Source of the DNA: Mactromeris polynyma
Taxonomy: Eukaryota; Mollusca; Bivalvia; Venerida; Mactridae
Length of the DNA: 64,000 nucleotides
NCBI GenBank assembly: GCA_032209605.1
Contig: JASFXZ010000027.1
Location: 8,761,372-8,825,371 of the forward strand
Direction: 5' to 3'
The position numbers were made by a program, and so were the translations under genes. Below, one piece after another: positions 25,469 through 35,739 of this stretch. The notes under the pieces were generated by a model that searched no databases, was not told where the DNA came from, and saw nothing but the letters and a program-made list of their open reading frames with translations. Each line of letters opens with the position of its first letter. Within the stretch, counting starts at the first letter, position 1.

Positions 25469-25578
25469 AAACGGAGGATTAGTATAATAATAATAATAAT
25501 ATACGGGTATGTGATATAATGTCTGACCTATAATAATAATAATAATATACGGGTATGTGATATAATGTCTGACCTATA
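25469..25578 (+). repeat. Two-copy duplication with (ATA)n microsatellite
   Basis: ATAATAATAATAATATACGG with GTATGTGATATAATGTCTGA occurs twice in direct orientation, each copy starting with an (ATA)n run. Confidence 0.85.
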
Positions 25579-26044
25579 ATAGTACCGTATTTTTAACTTA
25601 TATGCTATCCTGTACAGTCTTTGACCATTTAACAGCCTATTAATTTTATTAACATCGAACACGAATTATGGCCGATATTTGTTTTTGACCTAATTATTTA
25701 TAACATGTATGCGGCATAATTGTTACACTGTTGTATGACAAAGGCAGAATGCTTCACTCATTGTTGTTTAACTAACTCATGTTAAATGAGCAATGCTTCA
25801 TTAGTTATTTACTTCAACCTACTTCTAAGTTACCCCTGACAAGCGAAATGTAAACAATACCTAAAACATAATGTCATTGGTCCAAATATCGGGCTATTGA
25901 TTAAAGTTGGCCTTGATAACAAATTCGAATAGCTTGCGGTGTTTTGTCTGGTAACAGGGTATTAAATTCTGACTGTCGTGTAAATAGTCATGCACGAATG
26001 AAATCATTTTGGTTGAGCTTGAAATTATGTTTTTAGGTTTGTTT

Positions 26045-26340
26045 ATTTGTTCAAACGTGTTTAACGCCGTTTTTTTCAATTTTGTTTATGAACGGCAGTC
26101 AGCTGACCATCCAGTTTTCCCTGAATTAATTAGTTACTAGTACCACGGACATATGGTTTATATATCCGTGCTACTTGTAGTAACAATTTGCCCTCCGCCA
26201 GAAGCTGACAACCTCTCCATATAAATTAGAGGGTGCAGACAAATGACCGTAGGCACACGTCATAGAAGGAAATGACCTGTCCAGTCAAGACCTTCCGGTT
26301 GAAAGCCTAGTGTTCTAGCCACTGGACTAATCTGACTAGC
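26045..26340 (-). mobile_element. tRNA-derived SINE, minus orientation
   Basis: Reversed, it starts with an A-box-like TAGTCCAGTGGCTAGAACAC and a degraded B box, and ends in a GGCGTTAAACACG tail like those at 16040-16310 and 38440-38675. Confidence 0.6.
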
Positions 26341-27934
26341 TACGTACTGAACGTATAAGCAAGGAGGAATTCTAATTTGAAGTCTGAATTCATATCCGAA
26401 AGATCTGGACAAATATAGGCATTTACGGTACGAATAATTGCATGTGCATATTCACAATTTGATTTCCATTTGTCTTGTTGTTTGCGTTTCGAACACTCAA
26501 TGACAAATATGCAGACGTGCACGCACACTGATTGAAAACATGCGCGTATGCATGCATTTAATATACAAGACTAATTTTGATGCAAAGCATCAAAACGGCG
26601 GCACAAGTTTTAGGAAGCATGATATTGAAGATTTATTATTTTGTTTATCAATAAATAAGAAAGTATGATCATCACCAAGCCATAATTCTGGTAAGAATCA
26701 TCCACAATTCATGACAATTGCCTAAATAGTCTTGGTACCAATCAATCATTTGTAGTTTAATTGGAATATGACTTGTTTATGTAAAACAAACCGACCAGTT
26801 TGTGACATGCATTTATCTAAACAGACAGTGAGACAATACAATAACGAAGAAAAAAAACGATTACACGAAACGTAGATAGAACGAAACGGATCTAAAAATA
26901 TACATGATTATAACTTCTAGTTTTACAGATCTAAAAGAACTATTGGGATATCAAAAGGGAAAAATATCCACTAAAAATGTCAAAACAACGTAATTAAAAG
27001 TTCAGTTCAACCATCAGCATTTGATCTCGAATGTACTGAATCCGTTTTACTGCCAATGCGTTATTTGAACAACAAATGCTATGACGTTTTCAACGACAAT
27101 TTTCATTGGCTGAATTTTGTTTACATATTACCATCAGTACATAACTTATATGGGTCAAGTTAAGGCAATGTATATTGCATAGTTTGGTCACTGTATTTAT
27201 ATTTGTACATTATAAACTGCATTCATGAACTTATTAATATGGATTAACATTTTTTGTTTAACAATTTGCTTTTTTATAAGTACAATTTCAATTTGCGTGC
27301 ACAGCATTAGGAACCATTTCCTGAACTTTGATGATGAATTGAGCGTAGTTGTGAAACGAAGCTATGTAATACACGATGCCTAACCGTTTTCGTGACTAGC
27401 TGTTGTAAATTCTTATAAGCATACGTAAAACATTTTTTAAAGCTTTTTATTAACGGTAAAAATACATTTTAAATATTTTGACATTTTTTTATTATCAATT
27501 AGTACACTTTTTTTATCTGTATAATTAGAATCACGTTTTGTAAGAACAATTTAAAAAAGCATAATACCAATGGCTTCTCCCATTTCGATTATGCAACTCC
27601 ATGTACCTAGATTAAAAATTATTCAAATAGACGACGGCCTGAAGGCCGCCGTCAATGATACTGTCAGTGTCACGTGGTTCATATACAGTCCCTGGTGTCA
27701 CTGTGCTCCAGACTGGAGGTATCTCCATTGTATTAAGGACGGTAGTCAGCCGGTCTCTGTCACGTACTGATTGTCCGGCGGGTAAAAGTTTATATTTGCG
27801 TTATACGTGAACTAATAATGCTGTGGCAGGAATGGGTTAAATTAAAGATTAGTTATAGTCCCTGGTCACCAATTAACCACTATGTAATAATTCTTGGGTT
27901 TACAGTATAGATGTTTATATTATGTGATTCACTA
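26341..27934. other. Intergenic, no gene identified
   Basis: No supported exons. Two small inverted repeats were seen: TTTTGATGC/GCATCAAAA at about 26574-26594, and GACGGCCTGAAGGCCGCCGTC at about 27633-27653. Their role is unknown. Confidence 0.5.
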
Positions 27935-28398
27935 CAGTGCCGTAACTAGAGATAAAATTATACCGAGGCACTTTAGGGGGGTCCGGGGGCATGCCCCCCC
28001 GGAAAATTTTTTTTCCTAGAACGTCTGTGGTGCGTTCTGAGACCATTTTTTGAAGTTTTTGAACCCACAAAAATATGTTATTTTGGTATCTCAAAACTCA
28101 TATTTAACTGAAAAAGATGTACAAAAAGTAAAAATGGTAAGTTTTGTCGATATAATTGTAAGGATAATGTACATGTATCATGCACTACTTCACAGGCTCA
28201 GTGCATAATAAATGTGCACCCAAGAATTTGACATCTACCGCAACCACCGCTACAGGTATGACTACGAGCTATATCACAAAGTTGTACAAAAGAACAGAAG
28301 GCAAAGACTTGTAACTTGATCTCGTAATATTATATGTATTAGGTAAATATGACAAATTACAGAACAAAATTTATGAGCAAAACACCAGACAATGCAAC

Positions 28399-30641
28399 TT
28401 ATGATAATTTAATTCTCCTTTTTCCCGAGTCCCAAGTTTTTATAATTTCATCTGTATTTACTGATACATTCTTATGGATGTAGGCAAGTGCCAGACCGTT
28501 CAACCTACTGTCACCCATTGACGACCTTGACCATGACTTAAGACGTCTCAGTGCACTGAAACTCCTCTCACAAGAGCACGATCCAACAGGCAAACTAAGT
28601 ATAAGCTCAAAAATAGTGTGTATATTAGGATAAAAATTTTTGTCACACATTTCAAGTCCTTCTATCAATTGTACTCTCTTTTGTATGCCTTTGTTTACAT
28701 TTACCCACCGCAGAACCTCTGTTTCAAATAAAGATTCATTAGGCAAGTCTTCAAGAAAAGTATCTTTAATACCTTCAATATGTTCTTTCAGATTTTTGTG
28801 ATTTCCTGGCAACAGTAGTGTGCCATTAAGTACATCACCTAATTGTTTAGGAAATCGAGTTTCCATGTGACTTATTGTATGATCCAAAAATGGAAGCCAA
28901 TGATTAATCCTAAAATGGTCGAACACAGTTGCATTGGAATGATCACCGGCATTAGCTCGGTGTTTTTGCCTTCCGACAGTTCTAGGTTTTTCAACATTCA
29001 CTTCAACAGCTTTAGCAATGTTACAAGCTCTATCAAATATTTTTCCAAATGCATCTTGTTGGGCTCGTGTTAATTGTAATGTTTCAAGAATGTTTGTTGC
29101 CTCATTATGAGCCTTTAACAGATCACATTTCTTGTCTTGCAGGTTAAGAGACAATGGCCTTATGAATGATAGTATATGCTGTGTGATACAACCAACAACA
29201 ATGAATTCAAAACTTTCAAGAGATTTTAAGAAACTAGAGGCGTCCGCAGTAGATTGTCCTGTAGATTCATGCATAACATCAGTCAATGCATCATATATGT
29301 TTGAATAATGTACAAGCAAAGTACACAGGGAGTCTATTCGAGAGAGCCACCTAGTATCAGAAAGAGTAGGCAGAGTTTGTCTATTTAAAGCCTTTGAAAA
29401 CAAAAAATATTCATATTGTTCATCCTCCTCATACTGACTGTCACACTCTGGTATATCGGCCAATAGATCAGAGATATCATCCTTTCGCGCCATGTGTCTC
29501 TTTAAAATGGTTTTCCTTTTTGCAGAATTGTGAAAGAAAAATGTAAGTTCTTTAAAAGTATTCATAAAATTTCTTACTTGTGGCACATTATAACAAGATG
29601 ACACGACTACTAAATTCAAACAGTGACTATTGCAATGCGTGAAATATTTTGCCTTTGGGTATTGTTCTGTTATTCTAGCCTGTACACCACTTACTGCCCC
29701 ACTCATTGTTGATGCACCATCAAAACCCTTTCCTCGCCATTTCTGAAGATCAACATTCCACAATTTTAAATTTTCAATTAATTTTTCTGTTATGGTTTTG
29801 GCGTTTGTTCTTTCAAGCTCTACAAACCCAATAAAATCTTCCCTGACTTCCATGTCTACAACATATCTGATACAAACACTCATTTGTTCCGTCTTGCTTA
29901 CATCAGTTGTTTCATCGGCCATGACACTAAAAAACGATGACTTACAAACATCCCGAATAATACTGTTTCGAACATAATCTCCTATACACTCTATCACTTC
30001 ATTTTGGACTTTTGGGGATGTATATTTGGCATTTTTAGGACCATTTTTTAGATGATTGAATAATTTTAAATCATATGCACTTATCCATTCCAGGAAAAAA
30101 TTGAAGTTACTATCTTCAAACTTTCCTTCTGCAGACCATCGCCCTCTTAGAGGTATTCCTCTAGAAGAAAGTTTGGCTACAACGTCAATAATGGATTTCA
30201 TAATGTGTTTGTTTTCGGAAATAGTCTCTTCATATGCCATACTCAATGCAGACTTAATGCATTTTACTTCACCCTTGAAAATTTTTAAGAAATTAGCACT
30301 TTCTATTGTAGCATTAATATGGGATTGTGATTTATTATGACCTGGAATCACACCTCTTTTGTCACCAATAGCATTTTTCCAGTCTTTAAATGGTTTTGAA
30401 ATAAATTCTGCATGTTTTGCATCTGTTTTTGTAAATAAAAAGCAATGCGCACAATAAACACCATTGTCACTCACGGAAAATCGCAACCAGTTAAACATTG
30501 ACTCCCAGTTTGCATTGTAGTTTCTTCCCCTTTCTTTAGATTTTGAAACAGGGCTTATATTATAAGTCAGAATATTGAACTTTTCTGCATTGGTTAGATT
30601 TTTTCGTCGGGCAACCAACGTTCCAACATCTGGGCATATAC
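28399..30641 (-). CDS. Fusion gene exon 4: hAT transposase (ZMYM1/TTF type)
   Basis: 746 codons after TTTTTCACAG, with no stop or frameshift. In order: TTF-type zinc finger (DNGVYCAHCFLF ... HNKSQSHINA); first catalytic Asp in FSVMADETTDVSKTEQ; second Asp in KGFDGASTMSGAVSG; a THCNSHCLNLVV insertion-domain motif; the catalytic Glu in SCSCERSFSALRRLK; and the C-terminal hAT dimerisation segment running to HKNVSVNTDEIIKTW. All three catalytic residues are present. It cuts and joins DNA at the element ends in cut-and-paste transposition. Confidence 0.92.
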
Positions 30642-33529
30642 CTGTGAAAAACGAAATGTATAATATGAATTATTTTTAAGCACATTGTAACTACTAAACT
30701 GTGTGATACTACCAGTTTCAACATGTGCAGAGTTGTATCATGACGATTACAGTTTTGAACTTTAAACAGAGATTCGGGTCATGATTGGCAACAGTCATTT
30801 CGTAGCCTGGTAAAAAATATAGCCCATTTAAACATGATTTGACAAACGATGGAGTAATAATGGTAATACTATGAAGTTCATAGTCCTTTTTCACAATGAA
30901 AATTATAGCACTAACTGAAAAGAAGTTAATACATGTATAAAAACCTTACTGTCGTGTATTTCGTTGTAAATGACATAAAGATGTTTGCACATGTGGGAGC
31001 CGATGCACATATTTTTTTCCATTTAAAGCCGATACAGCCCACACGTGCAAACATCTTAATGACATTTACTAAGCCACATCACCCACGACTACAGTCTTTC
31101 ATAAAAACAAGTCATTAGGAAAGTGCCAGGACAGGAGGACACATAATGTAGACATACTACACTCGTAACAGTACCGGAGTTAACTCCATATTTGGGACCG
31201 TCAATCACTTATATGCACCTATTCTATGATCCATGGTCCGCGCATCACTCACATATCTGTGAAGGGTATACAGCACACAAAAATACACGAAAGTTCGAGT
31301 TCTCGGTTATCAACGGGAATAGACAAAAACCTTACCTGGTGTAAAGCTAACATTCTCAGTAGAGTTGATCATGTTGACTGGGTTAGTATCTGAATAGACT
31401 TCAGATTCTTGGCATAGGGATGCGATAGTATCAGATGCGCAGGAATTACTAGTATCGGCTGCATCTTGGCCTGAAACGCTAGTGTTAGATGCTAATGTTT
31501 GTTTCTTGGCCCAAAACGAGTCAATTTTGCACTGTCGTTTCTGTTTCTTTATAGGTGGCTCTACAAACTCTATTTCAGATTCATTTTTAAACAACGGAAC
31601 AATATGATTTGGTACAAACATATGGTCGGTCTGACTTAGATTGCCGTCTCGAGTCCAAAATATTGTTACTTTACCGTTTGGTGTAACATTTTCAGGACAA
31701 TTAAACGTCGGTGTTCCTGCTGGTAGAATACTTGAGTTGAAAATATCTCTGTAGGTCCATGGTATATCAGGGTAAACCGATTGTATTTCCCACCCTATAA
31801 CTGTAGACAGGGCCATAACATGTAAAATCGATGACCATCTCTTGTCTTCAACAGTTTTCAGACCTTCAGTTTGTATACACTTGACGATATTGTCATTTGT
31901 CAATGCTGAGTCTGATTCATTTGAAATTACAATTTGATACAACACCCCAATGTCATCTGGGCCGAGATTCATCTGCTTAATGATTCGCATTATAAGAGCG
32001 TGATCCGTCCCATACCGTTCTGGATAGGTTTGTAGCTCGTTGGCAACAGCATGTCGAAGACCACGAGCAAGCTGCTCATTACCTGAAATGAATTGAGATA
32101 GAGAAGGATATGATATTTAAGGATATTATATTTTTTTATTTAGTGTAGTTGTTTATTCTGGACATTCGACTATTAAACATTGTCCATGGTAAAGTAAAAC
32201 GGACTTATTCCATAAGTATGAGCTTTGCTAAAGTGTTGCGCCAATGAAAAAGAGGTTTTGTGTTATATTGATAATATTGATAGAGGGACACACGTACAAA
32301 GCACGCACGCGCGCGCAGACGCACGCACACACACACACTTGACTTACCAGACAGAGCCAGAGAACAGGAGTTATATAAACAATTTCCGTCACCGGTAGAC
32401 TTTGCAGCACTATAACCAGAGATAATCCACTTTTCCGGTAGAAGAGCCATTGCCAGGTCATCCTGAAATACAAAACATTTTTACTGCGCTAGAAAATTAA
32501 TGTAAACATGTATGTATCTATAGTTATAACACCTGGGCCCGGGGATATAAAACTTTTTTCGTGCTCAACTCAGTTTGAGATCGAAAATTGACTTGCGCTT
32601 TAACTCTGTACCTCAATACAAATACATTAAAACATGTTTAAGTGAGGTCTAAAAATGCAAAAGAGAATTTTCAGTAAAATCGGTAAACTAGAGTTGTCTT
32701 GAACACATTTTAAAACTTTGCAGCATGAACTCGAGTTGAGCACGAATTTTTTTTTATAACCTCAGGCCCCACTCATGTTTTATCTGTTAACCGGCCTGGT
32801 GTTCACAACGCGTTTTCAGTCTCAATTGAGTTTGAAATTTGGAATAAGTTTTACACAAAACCTCACGGTAAAACGTCGTAAAAGAATTATAACCAGTATT
32901 GAATTATAACCTTTTAACCAAGAGATCTCTTGACTAACGGGCATTTAATAATAATCAATGGACGGGACGAAGGCTCATCTTTTAACTATACCGTATGTGA
33001 TCTGGATAGAAAAATATCAATTGAAAATGAAAATACAAGAAAAAAAATGTTCACTTCCGAGAATCGAACCCGGATCTCCTGCGTGACAGTCGTCCATGCT
33101 AACCATTACGCCACTTAACCATACGCTACAATTTACACAGAAAAATCGGTGTCTTACTTAAAGCAAATAAAAAAAGCGCAATCAAAATATTGATTCAGTT
33201 TATTTTTCACTTTTTGAAATTTTTCAATGTTTATTCGTTCTATTTTACCTGACCATACATCTCTACAGCACATTGTTTCCTGGTGGAATAATTTTACTTT
33301 AAACATTTAGATGACGAAAAAGTTCTGTGGCGGTATTTTTAAAAAAACAATAACAGACTATTCTTACCACTTCATAAGGACCTGGGTTAATCTCCACTCC
33401 TGCTGCAAACAACAGTAAACCAATGAAGGTCACAGCTCCCAATACTCTTAAAGTATCGAGGTCAAGCAGGCCTCTTGTACGAGGGTGGAAGCGACCGATT
33501 CTAGCGCGGTAGGTGTCTGTGTCAACCAT
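28399..33529 (-). CDS. 2A-like/OTU protease/hAT transposase fusion protein (four exons, 1088 aa)
   Basis: Minus-strand exons: 33529-33368, 32462-32348, 32082-31336 and 30641-28399. All introns are GT-AG, and phases 0, 1, 1 match, giving one 1088-residue frame. Residues 1-54 are an N-terminal leader with a hydrophobic segment and GVEINPGP. Residues 55 to about 260 are OTU-like, with GDGNC (Cys82) and PNHIVPL (His252). About 261-349 is a low-complexity, Lys/Ser-rich linker. About 350-1088 is a hAT transposase of the ZMYM1/TTF type: TTF zinc finger, RNase-H-like core with Asp584, Asp649 and Glu1033, and a C-terminal dimerisation region. If the 2A-like site works, ribosomes would release a 50-residue leader and begin the protease-transposase at Pro51. 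The fusion is inferred from splice signals and phase, not from transcripts; the exons could also be used as separate products. Confidence 0.75.
30935..31110. repeat. Foldback inverted repeat in intron 3 of the transposon gene
   Basis: The arm AAGATGTTTGCACATGTGGG (about 30978-30997) and the reverse complement of CCCACACGTGCAAACATCTT match at 19 of 20. Weaker pairing extends outwards through AAATGACAT and TGTCGTG to the ends given. The loop is about 40 bp. Confidence 0.75.
31336..32082 (-). CDS. Fusion gene exon 3: remainder of OTU-like domain and linker
   Basis: Starts after TTCATTTCAG (NEQLARGLRHAVANELQTYP, the helix following the Cys box) and ends at ACACCAG|GTAAGG. The histidine box is FVPNHIVPLF, in the form I recall from vertnin-like/OTU proteins of invertebrates. 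After it comes a basic patch (PIKKQKRQCK, a possible nuclear signal) and a Ser/Thr-rich linker. A 226-codon open stretch here is part of this exon and not an independent gene. Confidence 0.8.
32290..32338. repeat. Purine-pyrimidine alternating microsatellite
   Basis: An imperfect (AC/GC)n tract ending ACGCACACACACACAC, beside the exon 2 donor of the transposon gene. Alternating purine-pyrimidine of this kind favours Z-DNA. Confidence 0.85.
32348..32462 (-). CDS. Fusion gene exon 2: OTU catalytic cysteine box
   Basis: Starts after TGTATTTCAG and ends at TCTG|GTAAGT. It encodes DDLAMALLPEKW and then STGDGNCLYNSCSLALSG. GDGNC followed by a helix is the nucleophile box of OTU deubiquitinase-like proteases. 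Confidence 0.8.
32531..32775. mobile_element. MITE-like inverted repeat in intron 1 of the transposon gene
   Basis: The left TTTTTTCGTGCTCAACTC and the right GAGTTGAGCACGAATTTTTT are inverted copies. Outer parts also pair loosely (CCTGGGCCCGGGGATATAAA against the reverse of TTATAACCTCAGGCCCC). Length about 245 bp, no coding content. Confidence 0.6.
33047..33125 (-). other. tRNA-like segment (tRNA pseudogene or SINE head)
   Basis: On the minus strand GGCGTAATGGTTAGCATGG (A-box-like), CTGTCAC (anticodon-loop-like, GTC for Asp) and GGGTTCGATTCTCGG (B box, pairing T arm) are correctly ordered, with a T run soon after. The acceptor and anticodon stems do not pair, so it is not a functional tRNA. 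Confidence 0.55.
33368..33529 (-). CDS. Fusion gene exon 1: hydrophobic leader with 2A-like motif
   Basis: 54 codons from ATG (33529) to GAAGTG|GTAAGA. A basic N-terminal part (RARIGRFHPRTRG) precedes a hydrophobic run (VLGAVTFIGLLLFAAG) and VEINPGP. The 2A consensus is D-V/I-E-x-N-P-G-P; here the first Asp is Gly, all other consensus positions are kept, and the upstream hydrophobic helix is typical. The expected break is between Gly50 and Pro51. Confidence 0.75.
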
Positions 33530-33800
33530 TTTGATTGTTTATCAAAACGCGTTTATCCCGCGACAAAAACTTGAAAACGCGTTTATCCCGAGACAGTTTT
33601 AGTATAATGTATGAAGTAACTGAAGTTGCTCTTGGAAACGCAGTGGAAATCTTAAAATGGGACTCAAAAGATAAATAAAAATACTTTAGGAACATTCTAT
33701 CACTTTTATTTTTTTATTTAACATTATATATTTATCACATGCTACTCAAATTTTAACCGAGGCACGCGCCTCGGTGTGCCTCAGTGTAGTTACGCCACTG

Positions 33801-35739
33801 CACTACACATCTTCTGGTAACATTCTATTATAGTCATACATGCTATGCTAGTCATTGTGTATCTTGTTGAACAGTGAGATTTTCATGCTTTTTGTCTCCA
33901 ACAAAGGGTATAAAAGGCAGAGTTGCCAACTCTCTGTGCTCAGTTCACGGACATTCACATGGTATATTTTACCCTTGTCACGATCTGTTCCATCTTTAGA
34001 TCTATAAATTAAGGGTCTATTTTGTTACTTTTGGGTGGGGTTCAAAATTAGTAAAGTCCAAAATTCTGTTTCATTTCATCATAAATGTATGGCTGTTATG
34101 TAGGATAGTTGAAATTCTGTTTATTAGATACATGTATATGTAAAATTGATGCTTAAAATATTATAGTAAAAGAAATAAATCATTGAATCCTTATTTGTAG
34201 AAGTTTGAGTCAATGTGAGTTAGTATGAATACATTATAAATACAATGAACCTGGGAAACAGCAAAGCTGTTACATAACTGTAACTTATAATACACAGTTG
34301 AGAACTTATCATCAGTTTACAACAACAACTATGGTACAATTTGACGATTTATATTTGCATGGTGTCATTATACTTGTTGTGTTTTTGTGTATGTGATGAT
34401 AAACCACAAAGCGTGGGTATACAGTTCTATGATTTTATTAAGACTGCCCAAGCAGTGTACCTGTACAAGAGTAAATAGTATCTCTGAACATGCGTAGAGA
34501 AGTTTATGGATACATGGATAATACAACAATACTTACCAAAAATTCACTTCGGTGTCTAGGTACGGATGATAACGGAATATTGCCCATACTCTCATTCGAA
34601 ATCTCTCTGTTATTATCTCAACTTTTGAAGTCCGAGATAAGGAATATAGTGAGGGCAGATAATGAAACGTTTGGTCACAGGAACTTATATTTCAGTGTAA
34701 AATACGTGAGTTTTTTCAGTTATACTCAGTTGATTCACTGTATCTTATTGTTATTCGATTACCCTTATATGTATTCCATTTAAAATTAAATTGTCCCTTT
34801 ATTTGACAGAATCACAACTTGGCAAAGTACATGTACTTGGAAGCATCTGCCGTTTTAAATATCTTTGACAAACAGCGGTTCAGTATTTTCTTTACCCTTT
34901 TTGCATTGAAAATAAGACATTTAATCGCAAAAAATGCTTGTTTACATCCCACTATGTCCAGGGAGAGTCCAACTGGTGATAACCAGTGCATAGAACCACC
35001 GGAGATCACCAAAAAGAAGCTGCAAAAGAAGTCGTCAAGTAATCAAATATTACGCTTATATTTCGTTTCTTCTGCACGTTTTTGCTCTTAACTACCAAAA
35101 TACGGTAAAAAACGGACCACATGATCGTAATGTACAACTGGAGTTAACTCCTTCACCAGATGACGATAATTAGTGGAGATCATTTAGATGTTTTTCACTC
35201 CTATTTCTGTATAGTGAGGATACTACCGATAATTGGATTATCTGGCTGTTTGTCTGACATGCCCTTTGGCTGGAGACATTCATCAAAATTTATTTTCGGG
35301 TATATGTTTGACAATATTTAAGTAAAATTAGTTTCGCGGCAATTACAGTTCACATTACTTATCAGCATTTTCGTAAGACTACGTAGGTGAAACAATTAAT
35401 TAAAAAACGGTTTTGGCAAAAAAATGATGATTAACTCATAATATTTGACAAAGATAACGCAATGATACCCACGTATTGGACAGGGGATCCTGCATTGATA
35501 AATACTCATTGGAAGTTGCTGCTGCTCTGATATAGACACACAGTGGTTTTTTTACAAATTCTCATAAGTGCATCCAAAGAGTACTCAGACAGTCTGTTCC
35601 TAGATGGAGTACACAATATGTTCAACAGACTGACTTTAGGAGGAGAATTTTAATGGAGAATAGGGAAAAAAACATACTTTTGAGTAAGGGGATTAGGTCT
35701 GAATTTCGGCCCCCAAAAGGCCAGGATCAAAACACTGAC
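33801..35739. other. Spacer between transposon and minisatellite, no gene identified
   Basis: AT-rich, no exon I can support. The DUS2 5' UTR exon is expected upstream of 38095 and could lie here, but I could not locate it. Confidence 0.5.

Larger units (their letters stand above)
27935..33800 (-). mobile_element. Autonomous-looking hAT DNA transposon carrying a 2A-OTU-transposase gene
   Basis: A 5.87-kb unit. The left end is CAGTGCCGTAACTA (27935-27948). The right end, reversed, is CAGTGGCGTAACTA (33800-33787): 13 of 14 match, and both begin CAGTG as hAT ends do. CACTA lies immediately outside both ends. The left subterminal part has the GGTCCGGGGGCATGCCCCCC type sequence often seen at animal hAT ends, and CCGAGGCAC is shared by both subterminal regions. 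All four exons of one minus-strand gene lie inside. Its introns contain a foldback, a MITE-like inverted repeat and a tRNA-like segment, so the copy has gained later insertions or captured sequence while its reading frame stayed open. Confidence 0.85.

Noticed and set aside
31310..31990. Stand-alone 226-codon gene on the minus strand
   Set aside because: Its upstream frame continues to a splice acceptor at 32083, and it reads in phase with the OTU Cys-box exon and the transposase exon, so it is an internal exon.
33047..33125. Functional tRNA-Asp gene
   Set aside because: The boxes and T arm are good, but the acceptor and anticodon stems do not pair.
31176..35151. Palindrome GGAGTTAACTCC at 31176 and again at 35140
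   Set aside because: Only 12 bp are shared and flanks differ, so chance or a minor repeat relic is as likely as a functional site.
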